A stretch of DNA of 25,439 bases from Modestobacter sp. (GTDB taxonomy: Bacteria; Actinomycetota; Actinomycetes; Mycobacteriales; Geodermatophilaceae): assembly GCA_025966175.1 (NCBI GenBank), contig JAOPVN010000297.1:1-25439 (forward strand), written 5' to 3'. How positions within the stretch are numbered: position 1 is the stretch's first letter; each line of letters opens with the position of its first letter. This document shows positions 13,505-20,333 of the stretch, one piece after another. Position numbers and translations under genes: made by a program. The notes under the pieces are model-generated. The model searched no databases. It was given only the letters and a program-made list of their open reading frames with translations, and was not told the DNA's origin.

Positions 13505-14442
13505 GCACCGCGCCCCGGGGCCCACGGTGGATCCGCGGGATGGCGCGGGTGTCGCTGGCCGCCGCCCTGTCGTGCTGCCTCACCGTCGGCTGCACGGCCG
13601 AATCTCCGGCGACGGGCACGCCCGGCGTGGACAGCCGGCTCCTCGACCTGACCGACGCCTCGCGGGTCACCGACCCCACGCCGGGCGTCCCGGGCGACGA
13701 GGTCCCCGGCCGGCACCTGCCGACGACGCTCTGGTACCCGGCCACGCACGACGGCCCGCTCCCAGTGGTCGTGTTCAGTCACGGCCTGGAGGGCAACCCC
13801 GCGTCGTACTCGCAGTTGCTGTCCGAGTGGGCGGCTGCCGGCTTCCTCGTGGTGGCGCCGACCTTCCCGCTCACCTCGCTCGGGTCCACGGTCGTACGGA
13901 CCGACATCATCAACCAGCCCGCGGACGTCTCCTTCGTGCTCAGCCAGGTACTCGCCCTCGCCGGGGCGACCGGCGATCCGCTGGCCGGCCGTATCGACGG
14001 AGCACACGTCACCGCGGCCGGGCACTCCGGCGGCGCGATCACCACCCTGGGCCTGCTGAACACCTGCTGCGCCGATCCGCGGATCACCAGCGCGATCGTC
14101 CTGTCCGGCACGTTGCTGCTCGTCGGCGACTCGTTCGCCTCGCCGGGGGTGCCGACGCTGTTCGTGCACGGCGAGGACGACGACGTCCTGCCGATCAGCC
14201 AGGGCAGGGGCGCCTACGCCGCGGCACCGGCCCCGAAGGCGTTCCTCGAGTTGTCCGACGGGGGGCACGCCGAGCCCTTCCAGGACGGCGCGGACAGCCG
14301 GGCGCCACTCGTGCGGTCAGCGACGACCGACTTCCTCCGGTGGACCCTGCAGGCAGACCCCTCCGCCCTCGCCGAGCTGCGGAGCGATGTGTCGGCCTCC
14401 GGCACCGGACGCCTCGTGGACGACCAACTGCCGACGAACTGA
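13501..14442 (+). CDS. Lipoprotein alpha/beta hydrolase (chlorophyllase/PAF-acetylhydrolase-like)
   Basis: 313 residues from GTG 13501, whose GTGA overlaps the stop of the previous gene, so translation is probably coupled. An N-terminal signal with basic residues and a hydrophobic core (MARVSLAAALSCCLTVGC) ends at a lipobox LTVGC (Cys31), predicting anchoring on the outer face of the membrane. The mature part is an alpha/beta hydrolase: LWYPA, VVVFSHGLEGNPASY (oxyanion-type motif), nucleophile elbow GHSGG (Ser176), FVHGEDDDVLPI with the likely acid near residue 227, and DGGHAEP (His256). Enzymes of this type cleave esters such as O-acyl groups. Being downstream of kinase and transferase genes, it could trim or deacylate exopolysaccharide outside the cell. 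That role is inferred. Confidence 0.85.
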   Translation: MSTAPRGPRWIRGMARVSLAAALSCCLTVGCTAESPATGTPGVDSRLLDLTDASRVTDPTPGVPGDEVPGRHLPTTLWYPATHDGPLPVVVFSHGLEGNPASYSQLLSEWAAAGFLVVAPTFPLTSLGSTVVRTDIINQPADVSFVLSQVLALAGATGDPLAGRIDGAHVTAAGHSGGAITTLGLLNTCCADPRITSAIVLSGTLLLVGDSFASPGVPTLFVHGEDDDVLPISQGRGAYAAAPAPKAFLELSDGGHAEPFQDGADSRAPLVRSATTDFLRWTLQADPSALAELRSDVSASGTGRLVDDQLPTN

Positions 14443-14445
14443 GCG

Positions 14446-14467
14446 CTGCTCCGCCTCAGGCGGGCAG
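14446..14467. terminator. Hairpin at the convergent hydrolase/acyltransferase junction
   Basis: CTGC, a 1-nt bulge, CCGCCT, then C, AGGCGG and GCAG form a stem of about 10 bp with a bulge. It starts 4 nt after the hydrolase TGA and covers the end of the opposite gene. This is a reasonable bidirectional terminator without a T tract. Confidence 0.45.
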
Positions 14468-14950
14468 GTCCTTGATCTTGCGCGCCGACGGGGCGGCCCA
14501 CATGGTGTTCGGCGGCACGGAGACGCGGACCACGGTGTTGGGCGCGAGGAAGGACCCTGCGCCGATGGTCACCCCCGGCAGCACGGTGACCCCCACGGCG
14601 AGCCACACGCCGTCCTCGATCACGATCGGCCGGGCCTTCGGCGGTCCGCACCGGTCCTCGGGGGGACCGAAGGAGTGGTCTGAGGTGATCAGAGCGCAGT
14701 TGGGCCCGATCTTCACGTTCCGGCCCAGGACCACGTCGGCGTTGCAGTCGATGAGGACGTCGGTGTTGATGCCGCTCCCCGCGCCGAGCGCGAACCGACC
14801 CGCGCCCCGCAGCCGTACGCCCGGGGCGATCTGGGCCCCCTGGCCGACCTCGACGCCGGCTGCCCGCAGGGCGGCCATCCGGATCCGTCCCGGGACGGCG
14901 CCGTGCCGGACCACGTCGGCGACGTACTCCCGGAAGCGGTAACCCGCCAC
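14456..14950 (-). CDS. Hexapeptide-repeat O-acetyltransferase
   Basis: 164 residues from GTG 14950. GAGGAG at 14957-14962 is spaced 6 nt away and picks this start over an upstream GTG at 15019. After a helical N-terminus (GYRFREYVADVVRHGAVPGR) comes a left-handed beta-helix of hexapeptide turns: VEVGQGAQIAPGVRLRG, INTDVLIDCNADVVLGRNVK and VTVLPGVTIGAGSF. The core ends with LITSDHSFGPPE, whose His is the usual catalytic base of this transferase family, and the closing TVVRVSVPPN. Such enzymes acetylate sugars using acetyl-CoA. It follows the GT4 gene (15064-16161) in the same direction after a 113-nt spacer containing two tandem 24-bp repeats. A role in decorating the exopolysaccharide repeat unit is likely. 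Confidence 0.85.
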   Translation of the reverse strand: MAGYRFREYVADVVRHGAVPGRIRMAALRAAGVEVGQGAQIAPGVRLRGAGRFALGAGSGINTDVLIDCNADVVLGRNVKIGPNCALITSDHSFGPPEDRCGPPKARPIVIEDGVWLAVGVTVLPGVTIGAGSFLAPNTVVRVSVPPNTMWAAPSARKIKDLPA

Positions 14951-14967
14951 GTTTATCTCCTCATTGT

Positions 14968-14981
14968 GCGGCCGGGGCCGC
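14968..14981 (-). promoter_or_regulatory. GC-rich inverted repeat just upstream of the acyltransferase ribosome site
   Basis: GCGGCC-GG-GGCCGC reads as a 6-bp inverted repeat with a 2-nt centre. On the transcribed strand it lies 5 nt before the GAGGAG Shine-Dalgarno, where it could act as a leader hairpin or a protein site. Confidence 0.3.
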
Positions 14982-14992
14982 GTCGTCTGCTG

Positions 14993-15040
14993 CACTCTGC
15001 ACTGACAACGGCAGGGCACTCGTCACTGACAACGGCAGGG
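14993..15040 (+). repeat. Two tandem 24-bp direct repeats within the operon spacer
   Basis: Bases 14993-15016 and 15017-15040 are identical at 22 of 24 positions, differing only at positions 6-7 (TG against GT). The shared core is CACTGACAACGGCAGGG. They sit between a glycosyltransferase stop (15064) and the acyltransferase start (14950) and do not code convincingly. Function is unknown; a dispersed intergenic repeat family is one possibility. Confidence 0.7.
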
Positions 15041-15063
15041 ACGGGGCGAAGCTGTAGCGGTGG

Positions 15064-16161
15064 TCAGGGTGCCGGGTAGACCTCGAGCAGTCGTGCCGCG
15101 ATCCGCGACATCGCGAAGCGGCCCTGCGCGAGCCCCCGGGCCGCCGCGGCGGCGGTCGACCACGCCCCGGGCTCGAGAAGTTCCAGCACGGCGGCGCCCA
15201 GCTGCTCCGGCGAGCCGTCGGTGACCCGCCCCGCGCCGGCTTCCGCGACGGCGGCTGACAACCCGGTCTGGTCGGTGACGACCACCGGCAGGCCGGCGCT
15301 CAGCGCCTCGAGCAGGGCCATCGGGAAGGGCTCGGCGAAGCTGGGCAGCACGAACACCGCGGCGTCGGCCAGATGCGCGCGCGCCTGCTCGACGGTGGTG
15401 GCCCCGCGGTAGACGCACGTACCGGTCAGCCCCCGTCGCTCGATCTCGGCGAGGGTGTCGGCCAGCACACCGCCGTCGGGGCCCCACAGCTCGAACCTGA
15501 CGTCCGGCCGCGCACCGGCGACCAGTTCCGCGGCGGCAACGAACGCCTGCGGCCGCTTCCGCTCGGCCAGCCGGGAGCTGTAGAGCACCAGGGGCGCCTC
15601 GGCCGGCGCGGCCGCGTGCCGTGCCGCAGGGGGTACGCCGTTGTCGATGCGGCGCAGCCGGGCGTCGTCGACGCCGAGCGCGCGGAGGTCCTCGACCTCG
15701 TGCCCGGTCAGCGCGAGGAAGGCAACGGCCCGGCGGAACACCCGCCGGGTGAGGACGGCGTCCAGCGCGGCCTGCCCGCGGGAGGCCTCCGGCCGGATCT
15801 GGCCGTGCGTCTGCAGCACCACCGGCACGCCGCGCTGCTGCGCCAGCCAGGCGGCGGGCAGCGTCACGAGGTCCCGGGTGATGTGCACGTGGACGACGTC
15901 GAACTCGCGAGCGTGCCGGGCGACCCAGGACAGCAGCCCGGGGGCGACGAGCCCGGCGAAGCCCGTGCGCAGCGGCTTGCGGGCGCGGAACAGCCGCAGC
16001 GTGGCGGGGTGGGTCAGCCGCGCCGTGCCGTCCCAGCCGGCCGCGACCGTCACCGTGCAGCCGGCCTCGGTGAGGGCCGCGGCGTGGTCCAGCGCGACCG
16101 AGACCGGGCCGCCGTAGCTGCCGTCGGCGCTGAGGTAGGCGGCGACGACGAGGACGCGCAC
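15064..16161 (-). CDS. GT4 family glycosyltransferase
   Basis: 365 residues from GTG 16161, two nt after the stop of the upstream acyltransferase (translation probably coupled). The N-terminal half starts VRVLVVAAYLSADGSYGGPV with a Gly-rich acceptor loop, then VVHVHITRDLVTLPAAWL and GVPVVLQTHGQIRPEA. The linker (AVAFLALTGHEVEDLRALGV then RRIDNGVPP) is typical. The donor half has LVLYSSRLAERKRPQAFVAA, FELWGPDGG, TCVYRGATT and FVLPSFAEPFPMALLEALSA. This contains the E-x7-E signature EPFPMALLE followed by GLPVVVTDQTG. It transfers a sugar from an NDP-sugar to a lipid-linked acceptor. It belongs to a leftward operon with the WcaF-like gene (before it) and the hexapeptide transferase (after it). 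The sugar donor is not evident. Confidence 0.9.
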   Translation of the reverse strand: MRVLVVAAYLSADGSYGGPVSVALDHAAALTEAGCTVTVAAGWDGTARLTHPATLRLFRARKPLRTGFAGLVAPGLLSWVARHAREFDVVHVHITRDLVTLPAAWLAQQRGVPVVLQTHGQIRPEASRGQAALDAVLTRRVFRRAVAFLALTGHEVEDLRALGVDDARLRRIDNGVPPAARHAAAPAEAPLVLYSSRLAERKRPQAFVAAAELVAGARPDVRFELWGPDGGVLADTLAEIERRGLTGTCVYRGATTVEQARAHLADAAVFVLPSFAEPFPMALLEALSAGLPVVVTDQTGLSAAVAEAGAGRVTDGSPEQLGAAVLELLEPGAWSTAAAAARGLAQGRFAMSRIAARLLEVYPAP

Positions 16162-16163
16162 GG

Positions 16164-16754
16164 TCAGCGCCGCAGCGCGCTGTGGGTGGGGACGCCGTCC
16201 TCGGCGAAGCGCGGGCGCAGCACGGTGCCGGCCGCTGTCCCGTAGACCATCCCGTCCGGCACCTCGCCACTGACCACGGTGTTCGGTGTGACCAGCGCGG
16301 AGACACCGATCCGGCTCCCGCCCAGCACGACGCATCGGGCGGTGACCCAGGCGCCGTCCCCGATGACCACCGGGCTGGTGATCAGCGCCATGTCGCGCCG
16401 GTGGGCGTGCGATCCGGTGGTGACGAAGGTGCCCTGGGAGACGACCGCGTCCGAGCCGATGGTGAGCTGGTCCTGGTTGTGCAGCCAGACGTCCTCACCG
16501 ATCCAGCTGCGATCGCCGATGGTCAACTTCCACGGGAACCGGACCCGCAGCCGGGGGCGCAGCAGCACGCCGTCCCCGATGCGTGCCCCGAAGGCGACGA
16601 GTGCCGCCCGGCGGAGCCGGGAGCTGATCTGCCACGGGTTGCTCACCAGCAGCAGCTCGACCAGGCCCCAGGCGTAGACCTTCCAGGCCGGGGCGTCCCA
16701 AGTCTCGCCGGACCCGGGGGCGGCGGAGAGGTCGATGACGCGAGGCGTGGACAC
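16164..16754 (-). CDS. WcaF-like hexapeptide acetyltransferase
   Basis: 196 residues from the GTG at 16754. Upstream of it TATTCT at 16761-16766 is spaced 6 nt from the start, which fits a leaderless mRNA and argues against the longer frame from 16811. The N-terminal WDAPAWKVYAWGLVELLLVS and NPWQISSRLRRAALVAFGAR are typical of colanic-acid WcaF-like acyltransferases. Hexapeptide turns (GARIGDGVLLRPRLRVRFPW, LTIGDRSWIGEDVWL, LTIGSDAVVSQGTFV) follow, with the catalytic His in TTGSHAHRRD. The C-terminus has VVIGDGAWVTARCVVLGG and GEVPDGMVYGTAAG. It should O-acetylate a sugar in the polysaccharide repeat. It is first gene of a leftward operon with a GT4 gene two nt after it. Confidence 0.87.
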   Translation of the reverse strand: MSTPRVIDLSAAPGSGETWDAPAWKVYAWGLVELLLVSNPWQISSRLRRAALVAFGARIGDGVLLRPRLRVRFPWKLTIGDRSWIGEDVWLHNQDQLTIGSDAVVSQGTFVTTGSHAHRRDMALITSPVVIGDGAWVTARCVVLGGSRIGVSALVTPNTVVSGEVPDGMVYGTAAGTVLRPRFAEDGVPTHSALRR

Positions 16755-16760
16755 CACCGA

Positions 16761-16766
16761 AGAATA
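16761..16766 (-). promoter_or_regulatory. -10 element for the leaderless WcaF-like transcript
   Basis: TATTCT on the minus strand is a good -10 hexamer and stands 6 nt before GTG 16754, so the mRNA probably begins at the start codon. No -35 match was found. Confidence 0.5.
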
Positions 16767-16863
16767 GGGACGGCGGAGCCGGCGGAGGGCTGTCCGCGCC
16801 GGTGGTGCCACCCCGTCGGGGGAGCTGCCGCGGCTCCGCAGAGGGTCCGATGCCGATTCCCCC

Positions 16864-16869
16864 TACGGT
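16864..16869 (+). promoter_or_regulatory. Weak -10 candidate for the rightward GT4 gene
   Basis: TACGGT fits TANNNT and lies 57 nt before GTG 16927, giving a leader of about 50 nt with a Shine-Dalgarno. No -35 match, so confidence is low. The divergent gap 16755-16926 shows nothing else. Confidence 0.25.
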
Positions 16870-16926
16870 TTCCCACCCGACGCGCCGATGGTCCTGGCAA
16901 GGACTGCAGAGGACGAGGTGGGAACA

Positions 16927-18168
16927 GTGGCTCGGCGAACCGACCAGCGACCGGACGTGCTCGTCGTGGGGCTGCACTACGCCCCCGAGCACTCGGGGAA
17001 CGCCCCGTACACGACCGGCATGGCGGAGCACCTCGCCGCGGCCGGTCTGGCCGTCACCGCGGTGACCGGTCATCCGCACTACCCGGAGTGGCGGCTGCAC
17101 CCCGACTACCGGCACCGCCCGCCGCGGGAGACACGGGCCGGTGTGCGGCTGCGCCGACTGCGGCACCCGGTTCCGGCCCGGCCCACCGGCCGTGCCCGGA
17201 TCGTTCTGGAGTCGGTGTTCGCCGCCGGGGTCGCCGGTCAGCTGCTGCGCCGCCGGGCCGACGTCGTCGTCGCGGTCAGCCCCGTGCTGCTGTCGCTCGT
17301 GCCGCCGGTGCTGCTGCGCCGACTGCGCGGCTACCGGCTGGGCGTGGTCGTCCAGGACCTCTACGGAGCCGCCCTCACCGAGACCGGTCTCGGCGGTGGT
17401 GCCTTCGCCCGGGCCGCCGCCTCGCTCGAGACGTCGCTGCTCAAGCGCGCGGATGCGGTCGTGGTGATCCACGAGGTGTTCCGCTCCCGGCTGGTCGCCG
17501 CCGGCGTGCCGGCCGAGCGGATCACCGTGATCCCGAACTGGACGCACGTCTCGGTGCCCGAGGCCGTGGACATCGCCGCCGTCCGGGCCGAGCTCGGCTG
17601 GGGCGACGACGAGATCATCGCGCTGCACGCCGGCAACATGGGCGTGAAGCAGGGGCTGGAGGGCCTCGTCGACGCCGCCCGGCTGGCCGGGGACCGCGGC
17701 AGCAAGGTGCGCGTCGTCCTGATGGGCGACGGCTCGCGCCGTCCCGCGCTGGCCGAGTACGGCGCCGGCGTGGACCGGCTGACCTTCACCGACCCGCTGC
17801 CCGACGGGCAGTTCGAGGCGGCCCTGGCCGCGGCCGACGTGCTGCTCCTGCACGAGAAGCCGGGCGTGGTGGAGATGTCCGTGCCCAGCAAGCTGACCAG
17901 CTACTTCAGCACCGGCCGCCCGGTCGTGGCCGCCACCCACCCGCGCAGCGGAGCCGCCGCGCTGATGGCCGTCTCCGGCGCCGGCCCGATCGCGGAGGCC
18001 GGCGACGCCAGGTCGATCCTGGACGCCGTCGAGCAGGTGGCGGTCGACCCGGCCGCTGCTGACGCGATGGGCGCCAGCGCCCGGGCGTACGCCGCCGAGC
18101 ACCTCACCGGCGCCGGCTCGCTGGGCCGGTACGAGGCCTGGGTGCGCGAGCTGGCTGCCCGCGACTGA
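16927..18168 (+). CDS. GT4 family glycosyltransferase, WcaI-like
   Basis: 413 residues from GTG 16927, which has GAGG about 8 nt upstream. ATG 16888 and GTG 16918 are alternatives that would only add a short, unconserved N-terminus. The sequence begins RRTDQRPDVLVVGLHYAPEH followed by SGNAPYTTGMAEHLAAAGL, close to colanic-acid WcaI-type glycosyltransferases. It then has VTAVTGHPHYPEWRLHPDY, DVVVAVSPVLLSLVPPVLLR and the linker ADAVVVIHEVFRSRLVAAGV plus VIPNWTHV. The donor half includes IIALHAGNMGVKQGLEGLVD, VVLMGDGSRRPAL and VLLLHEKPGVVEMSVPSKLT, and ends at SYFSTGRPVVAATH. It probably adds a fucose or another sugar to the repeat unit, since GDP-fucose genes follow, but the donor is inferred. 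A strong hairpin overlaps the stop. Confidence 0.9.
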   Translation: MARRTDQRPDVLVVGLHYAPEHSGNAPYTTGMAEHLAAAGLAVTAVTGHPHYPEWRLHPDYRHRPPRETRAGVRLRRLRHPVPARPTGRARIVLESVFAAGVAGQLLRRRADVVVAVSPVLLSLVPPVLLRRLRGYRLGVVVQDLYGAALTETGLGGGAFARAAASLETSLLKRADAVVVIHEVFRSRLVAAGVPAERITVIPNWTHVSVPEAVDIAAVRAELGWGDDEIIALHAGNMGVKQGLEGLVDAARLAGDRGSKVRVVLMGDGSRRPALAEYGAGVDRLTFTDPLPDGQFEAALAAADVLLLHEKPGVVEMSVPSKLTSYFSTGRPVVAATHPRSGAAALMAVSGAGPIAEAGDARSILDAVEQVAVDPAAADAMGASARAYAAEHLTGAGSLGRYEAWVRELAARD

Positions 18169-18188
18169 CCCGGGTCCGGCCCGGGTCA
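18166..18188. terminator. Strong hairpin at the end of the WcaI-like gene
   Basis: TGACCCGGG and CCCGGGTCA form a perfect 9-bp stem with a 5-nt loop (TCCGG). The first arm begins with the TGA stop itself. The opposing fcl gene ends 54 nt further on, so it could terminate transcription from both sides. There is no T tract. Confidence 0.55.
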
Positions 18189-18196
18189 GCCGAAGC

Positions 18197-18252
18197 AGAT
18201 CGGCCGGCAGAGATCAGCCGGCCGAGATAAGCCGGCAGAGATCAGCTGCGGA
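18197..18252 (+). repeat. 14-bp tandem repeat array between convergent genes
   Basis: Four adjacent 14-mers: AGATCGGCCGGCAG, AGATCAGCCGGCCG, AGATAAGCCGGCAG and AGATCAGCTGCGGA, at 18197, 18211, 18225 and 18239. A weaker fifth copy may precede them. The last copy covers the final codons of the fucose synthase gene. The array directly follows the hairpin at 18166-18188. Confidence 0.7.
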
Positions 18253-19204
18253 CGGTGCCGGCCGCGACCTGCTCCTGGTACCAGCGGTAGGTCTCGGTGA
18301 GCCCGTCGCGCAGGCCGACCTGCGCCTTCCAGCCCAGTGCGTGGATCTTGCCGACGTCCAGCAGCTTGCGCGGGGTGCCGTCGGGCTTGGTGCTGTCGAA
18401 CACCAGCTCGCCCTGGTAGCCGACGATCTCGGCGACCAGCTCGGCGAGCTCCCGGATGGGCAGGTCCTCCCCCACGCCGACGTTGATCGGCTCGGGCTCG
18501 TCGTAGTTCTCCAGCAGGTGCACGCAGGCCCGGGCCAGGTCGTCGACGTGCAGGAACTCCCGCCGCGGCGTGCCGGTGCCCCAGACGGTCACGCTCGGGG
18601 CGCCGGTGCGGGCCGCCTCGTCGAAGCGGCGGATCAGGCTGGGCAGCACGTGCGAGCCGGTCGGGTGGAAGTTGTCCCCCGGCCCGTACAGGTTGGTCGG
18701 CATCGCGGAGATGTAGTGCAGCCCGTACTGCCGGCGCAGCGCCTGCACCTGGAGGACGCCGGAGATCTTCGCGATCGCGTACGCGTCGTTGGTCTCCTCC
18801 AGCGGCCCGGTCAGCAGGGAGTCCTCCCGGATCGGCTGCGGCGCGAACTTGGGGTAGATGCAGCTGGACCCCAGGAAGAGCAGCTTGGTCGCCCCGTACC
18901 GGGCTGCCGCGTCCAGCACGTTGACCTGGATGCGCAGGTTGTCGCTGAGGAAGTCGGCCGGATACGTGCTGTTGGCCAGGATGCCGCCGACCTTCGCCGC
19001 GGCCATCACCACGGTGGCCGGCCGCTGCTCGGCGAAGAACGCCTCCACCGCCGCCGGATCGCGCAGGTCCAGCTCACCCGACGTGCGGGTGACCAGGTCG
19101 GTGAAGCCCTGCGCCTGCAGGTGCCGCAGCACCGCGCCACCCACGAGCCCCCGGTGCCCGGCGACGTAGGTGCGGTCCCCCCTATCGAGCGGTGCGATCC
19201 CCAT
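18242..19204 (-). CDS. fcl: GDP-L-fucose synthase
   Basis: 320 residues from ATG 19204, which has AGAGGG at 6-nt spacing. A second ATG at 19210 sits too close to that site. It is an extended SDR that epimerises and reduces GDP-4-keto-6-deoxymannose to GDP-L-fucose with NADPH. Visible motifs are the nucleotide-binding VAGHRGLVGGAVLRHL, AAAKVGGILANSTYPADFL, LLFLGSSCIYPKFAPQPI (catalytic Ser), ETNDAYAIAKISG (Tyr and Lys) and SAMPTNLYGPGDNFHPTGSH. Then come REFLHVDDLARA and INVGVGEDLPIRELAE. Length is standard for the family. It is divergent from gmd, the preceding enzyme in the pathway, sharing an 88-nt promoter region. The pair supplies GDP-fucose for the exopolysaccharide. Confidence 0.95.
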   Translation of the reverse strand: MGIAPLDRGDRTYVAGHRGLVGGAVLRHLQAQGFTDLVTRTSGELDLRDPAAVEAFFAEQRPATVVMAAAKVGGILANSTYPADFLSDNLRIQVNVLDAAARYGATKLLFLGSSCIYPKFAPQPIREDSLLTGPLEETNDAYAIAKISGVLQVQALRRQYGLHYISAMPTNLYGPGDNFHPTGSHVLPSLIRRFDEAARTGAPSVTVWGTGTPRREFLHVDDLARACVHLLENYDEPEPINVGVGEDLPIRELAELVAEIVGYQGELVFDSTKPDGTPRKLLDVGKIHALGWKAQVGLRDGLTETYRWYQEQVAAGTVRS

Positions 19205-19217
19205 GAACATCCCTCTC

Positions 19218-19227
19218 GTTGATCAAC
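19218..19227. promoter_or_regulatory. Palindrome in the fcl/gmd divergent promoter region
   Basis: GTTGATCAAC is a perfect 10-bp palindrome lying between the two start sites. A -10-like TACGCT (19235-19240) for gmd follows 7 nt later. A shared operator is possible, but the sequence is short. Confidence 0.3.
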
Positions 19228-19292
19228 CGCCCCCTACGCTAGCCGCGAGTGGACCCGGACCGAGCCGGGTCTCGCACCATGGGGGGACACGC

Positions 19293-20306
19293 GTGGCCAA
19301 GACAGCGTTCATCACCGGCATCACCGGACAGGACGGGTCGTACCTGGCCGAGCTGCTGCTGGAGAAGGGCTACGAGGTGCACGGGCTGATCCGGCGCTCC
19401 TCGTCGTTCAACACCGAGCGCCTCGACGCCATCTACCAGGACCCGCACGTCGCGAACCAGCGACTGTTCCTGCACTTCGGCGACCTCAACGACGGCGTCA
19501 CGCTGATCAACCTGCTGCGCGAGATCAACCCCGACGAGGTCTACAACCTCGGCGCCCAGTCCCACGTGCGGGTCTCCTTCGACCAGCCGGTGTTCACCGG
19601 CGACGTCACCGGCGTGGCCGCCATGCGACTGCTGGAGGCGGTGCGCGCCGCAGGGGTGCGCACCAAGATCTACCAGGCGTCGTCCTCGGAGATGTTCGGC
19701 GCGACCCCGCCGCCGCAGGACGAGAACACGCCCTTCTACCCGCGCAGCCCCTACGGCGCGGCCAAGCTCTACGCCTACTGGGTCACCCGCAACTACCGCG
19801 AGGCCTACGACCTCTACGCCGTCAACGGCATCCTGTTCAACCACGAGTCCCCCCGCCGCGGCAACACCTTCGTCACCCGCAAGGTGACCCGCGCGGTGGC
19901 CCGCATCCAGGCCGGGCTGCAGGACGAGCTGCACATGGGCAACCTGGACGCCGTCCGCGACTGGGGTTACGCGCCGGAGTTCGTCGAGGGCATGTGGCGG
20001 ATGCTGCAGGCGCCCACGCCGACGGACTACGTGCTGGCCACCGGGTTCGCGTACTCCGTCAAGGAGTTCGTGCAGACATCGTTCGAGCACGCCGGGCTGG
20101 ACTGGGAGAAGTACGTCAAGCACGACCAGCGCTATGAGCGGCCCACCGAGGTCGACGCGCTGATCGGCGACTACTCCAAGGCCAAGAACGAGCTCGGCTG
20201 GGAGCCGAAGGTGATGGCGCCCGAGCTGGCGCGCATCATGGTCGACGCCGACATCCAGCTGCTGGACGACGAGCGCTCCGGCCGCCGGATCCGCCTGGAC
20301 GGCTGA
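19293..20306 (+). CDS. gmd: GDP-mannose 4,6-dehydratase
   Basis: 337 residues from GTG 19293, with GGGGGGA about 5 nt upstream. It converts GDP-D-mannose to GDP-4-keto-6-deoxymannose using bound NADP+. Signatures in order are AFITGITGQDGSYLAELLLE, VHGLIRRSSSFNTERLD, LHFGDLNDGVTLINLLREI, VYNLGAQSHVRVSFDQP, YQASSSEMFGATPPPQDE with the catalytic Ser/Glu, and SPYGAAKLYAYW with Tyr and Lys. The NADP-binding and tetramer segment ILFNHESPRRGNTFVTRKVT and GNLDAVRDWGYAPEFVEGMW also match, as does KYVKHDQRYERPTEVDALIG. Length is close to the family norm of 340-370. It is divergent from fcl. Together they provide GDP-L-fucose, or GDP-D-rhamnose if another reductase acts. Confidence 0.96.
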   Translation: MAKTAFITGITGQDGSYLAELLLEKGYEVHGLIRRSSSFNTERLDAIYQDPHVANQRLFLHFGDLNDGVTLINLLREINPDEVYNLGAQSHVRVSFDQPVFTGDVTGVAAMRLLEAVRAAGVRTKIYQASSSEMFGATPPPQDENTPFYPRSPYGAAKLYAYWVTRNYREAYDLYAVNGILFNHESPRRGNTFVTRKVTRAVARIQAGLQDELHMGNLDAVRDWGYAPEFVEGMWRMLQAPTPTDYVLATGFAYSVKEFVQTSFEHAGLDWEKYVKHDQRYERPTEVDALIGDYSKAKNELGWEPKVMAPELARIMVDADIQLLDDERSGRRIRLDG

Positions 20307-20333
20307 CCCCGGGGTGGGCGGCGGCGCGGACCC

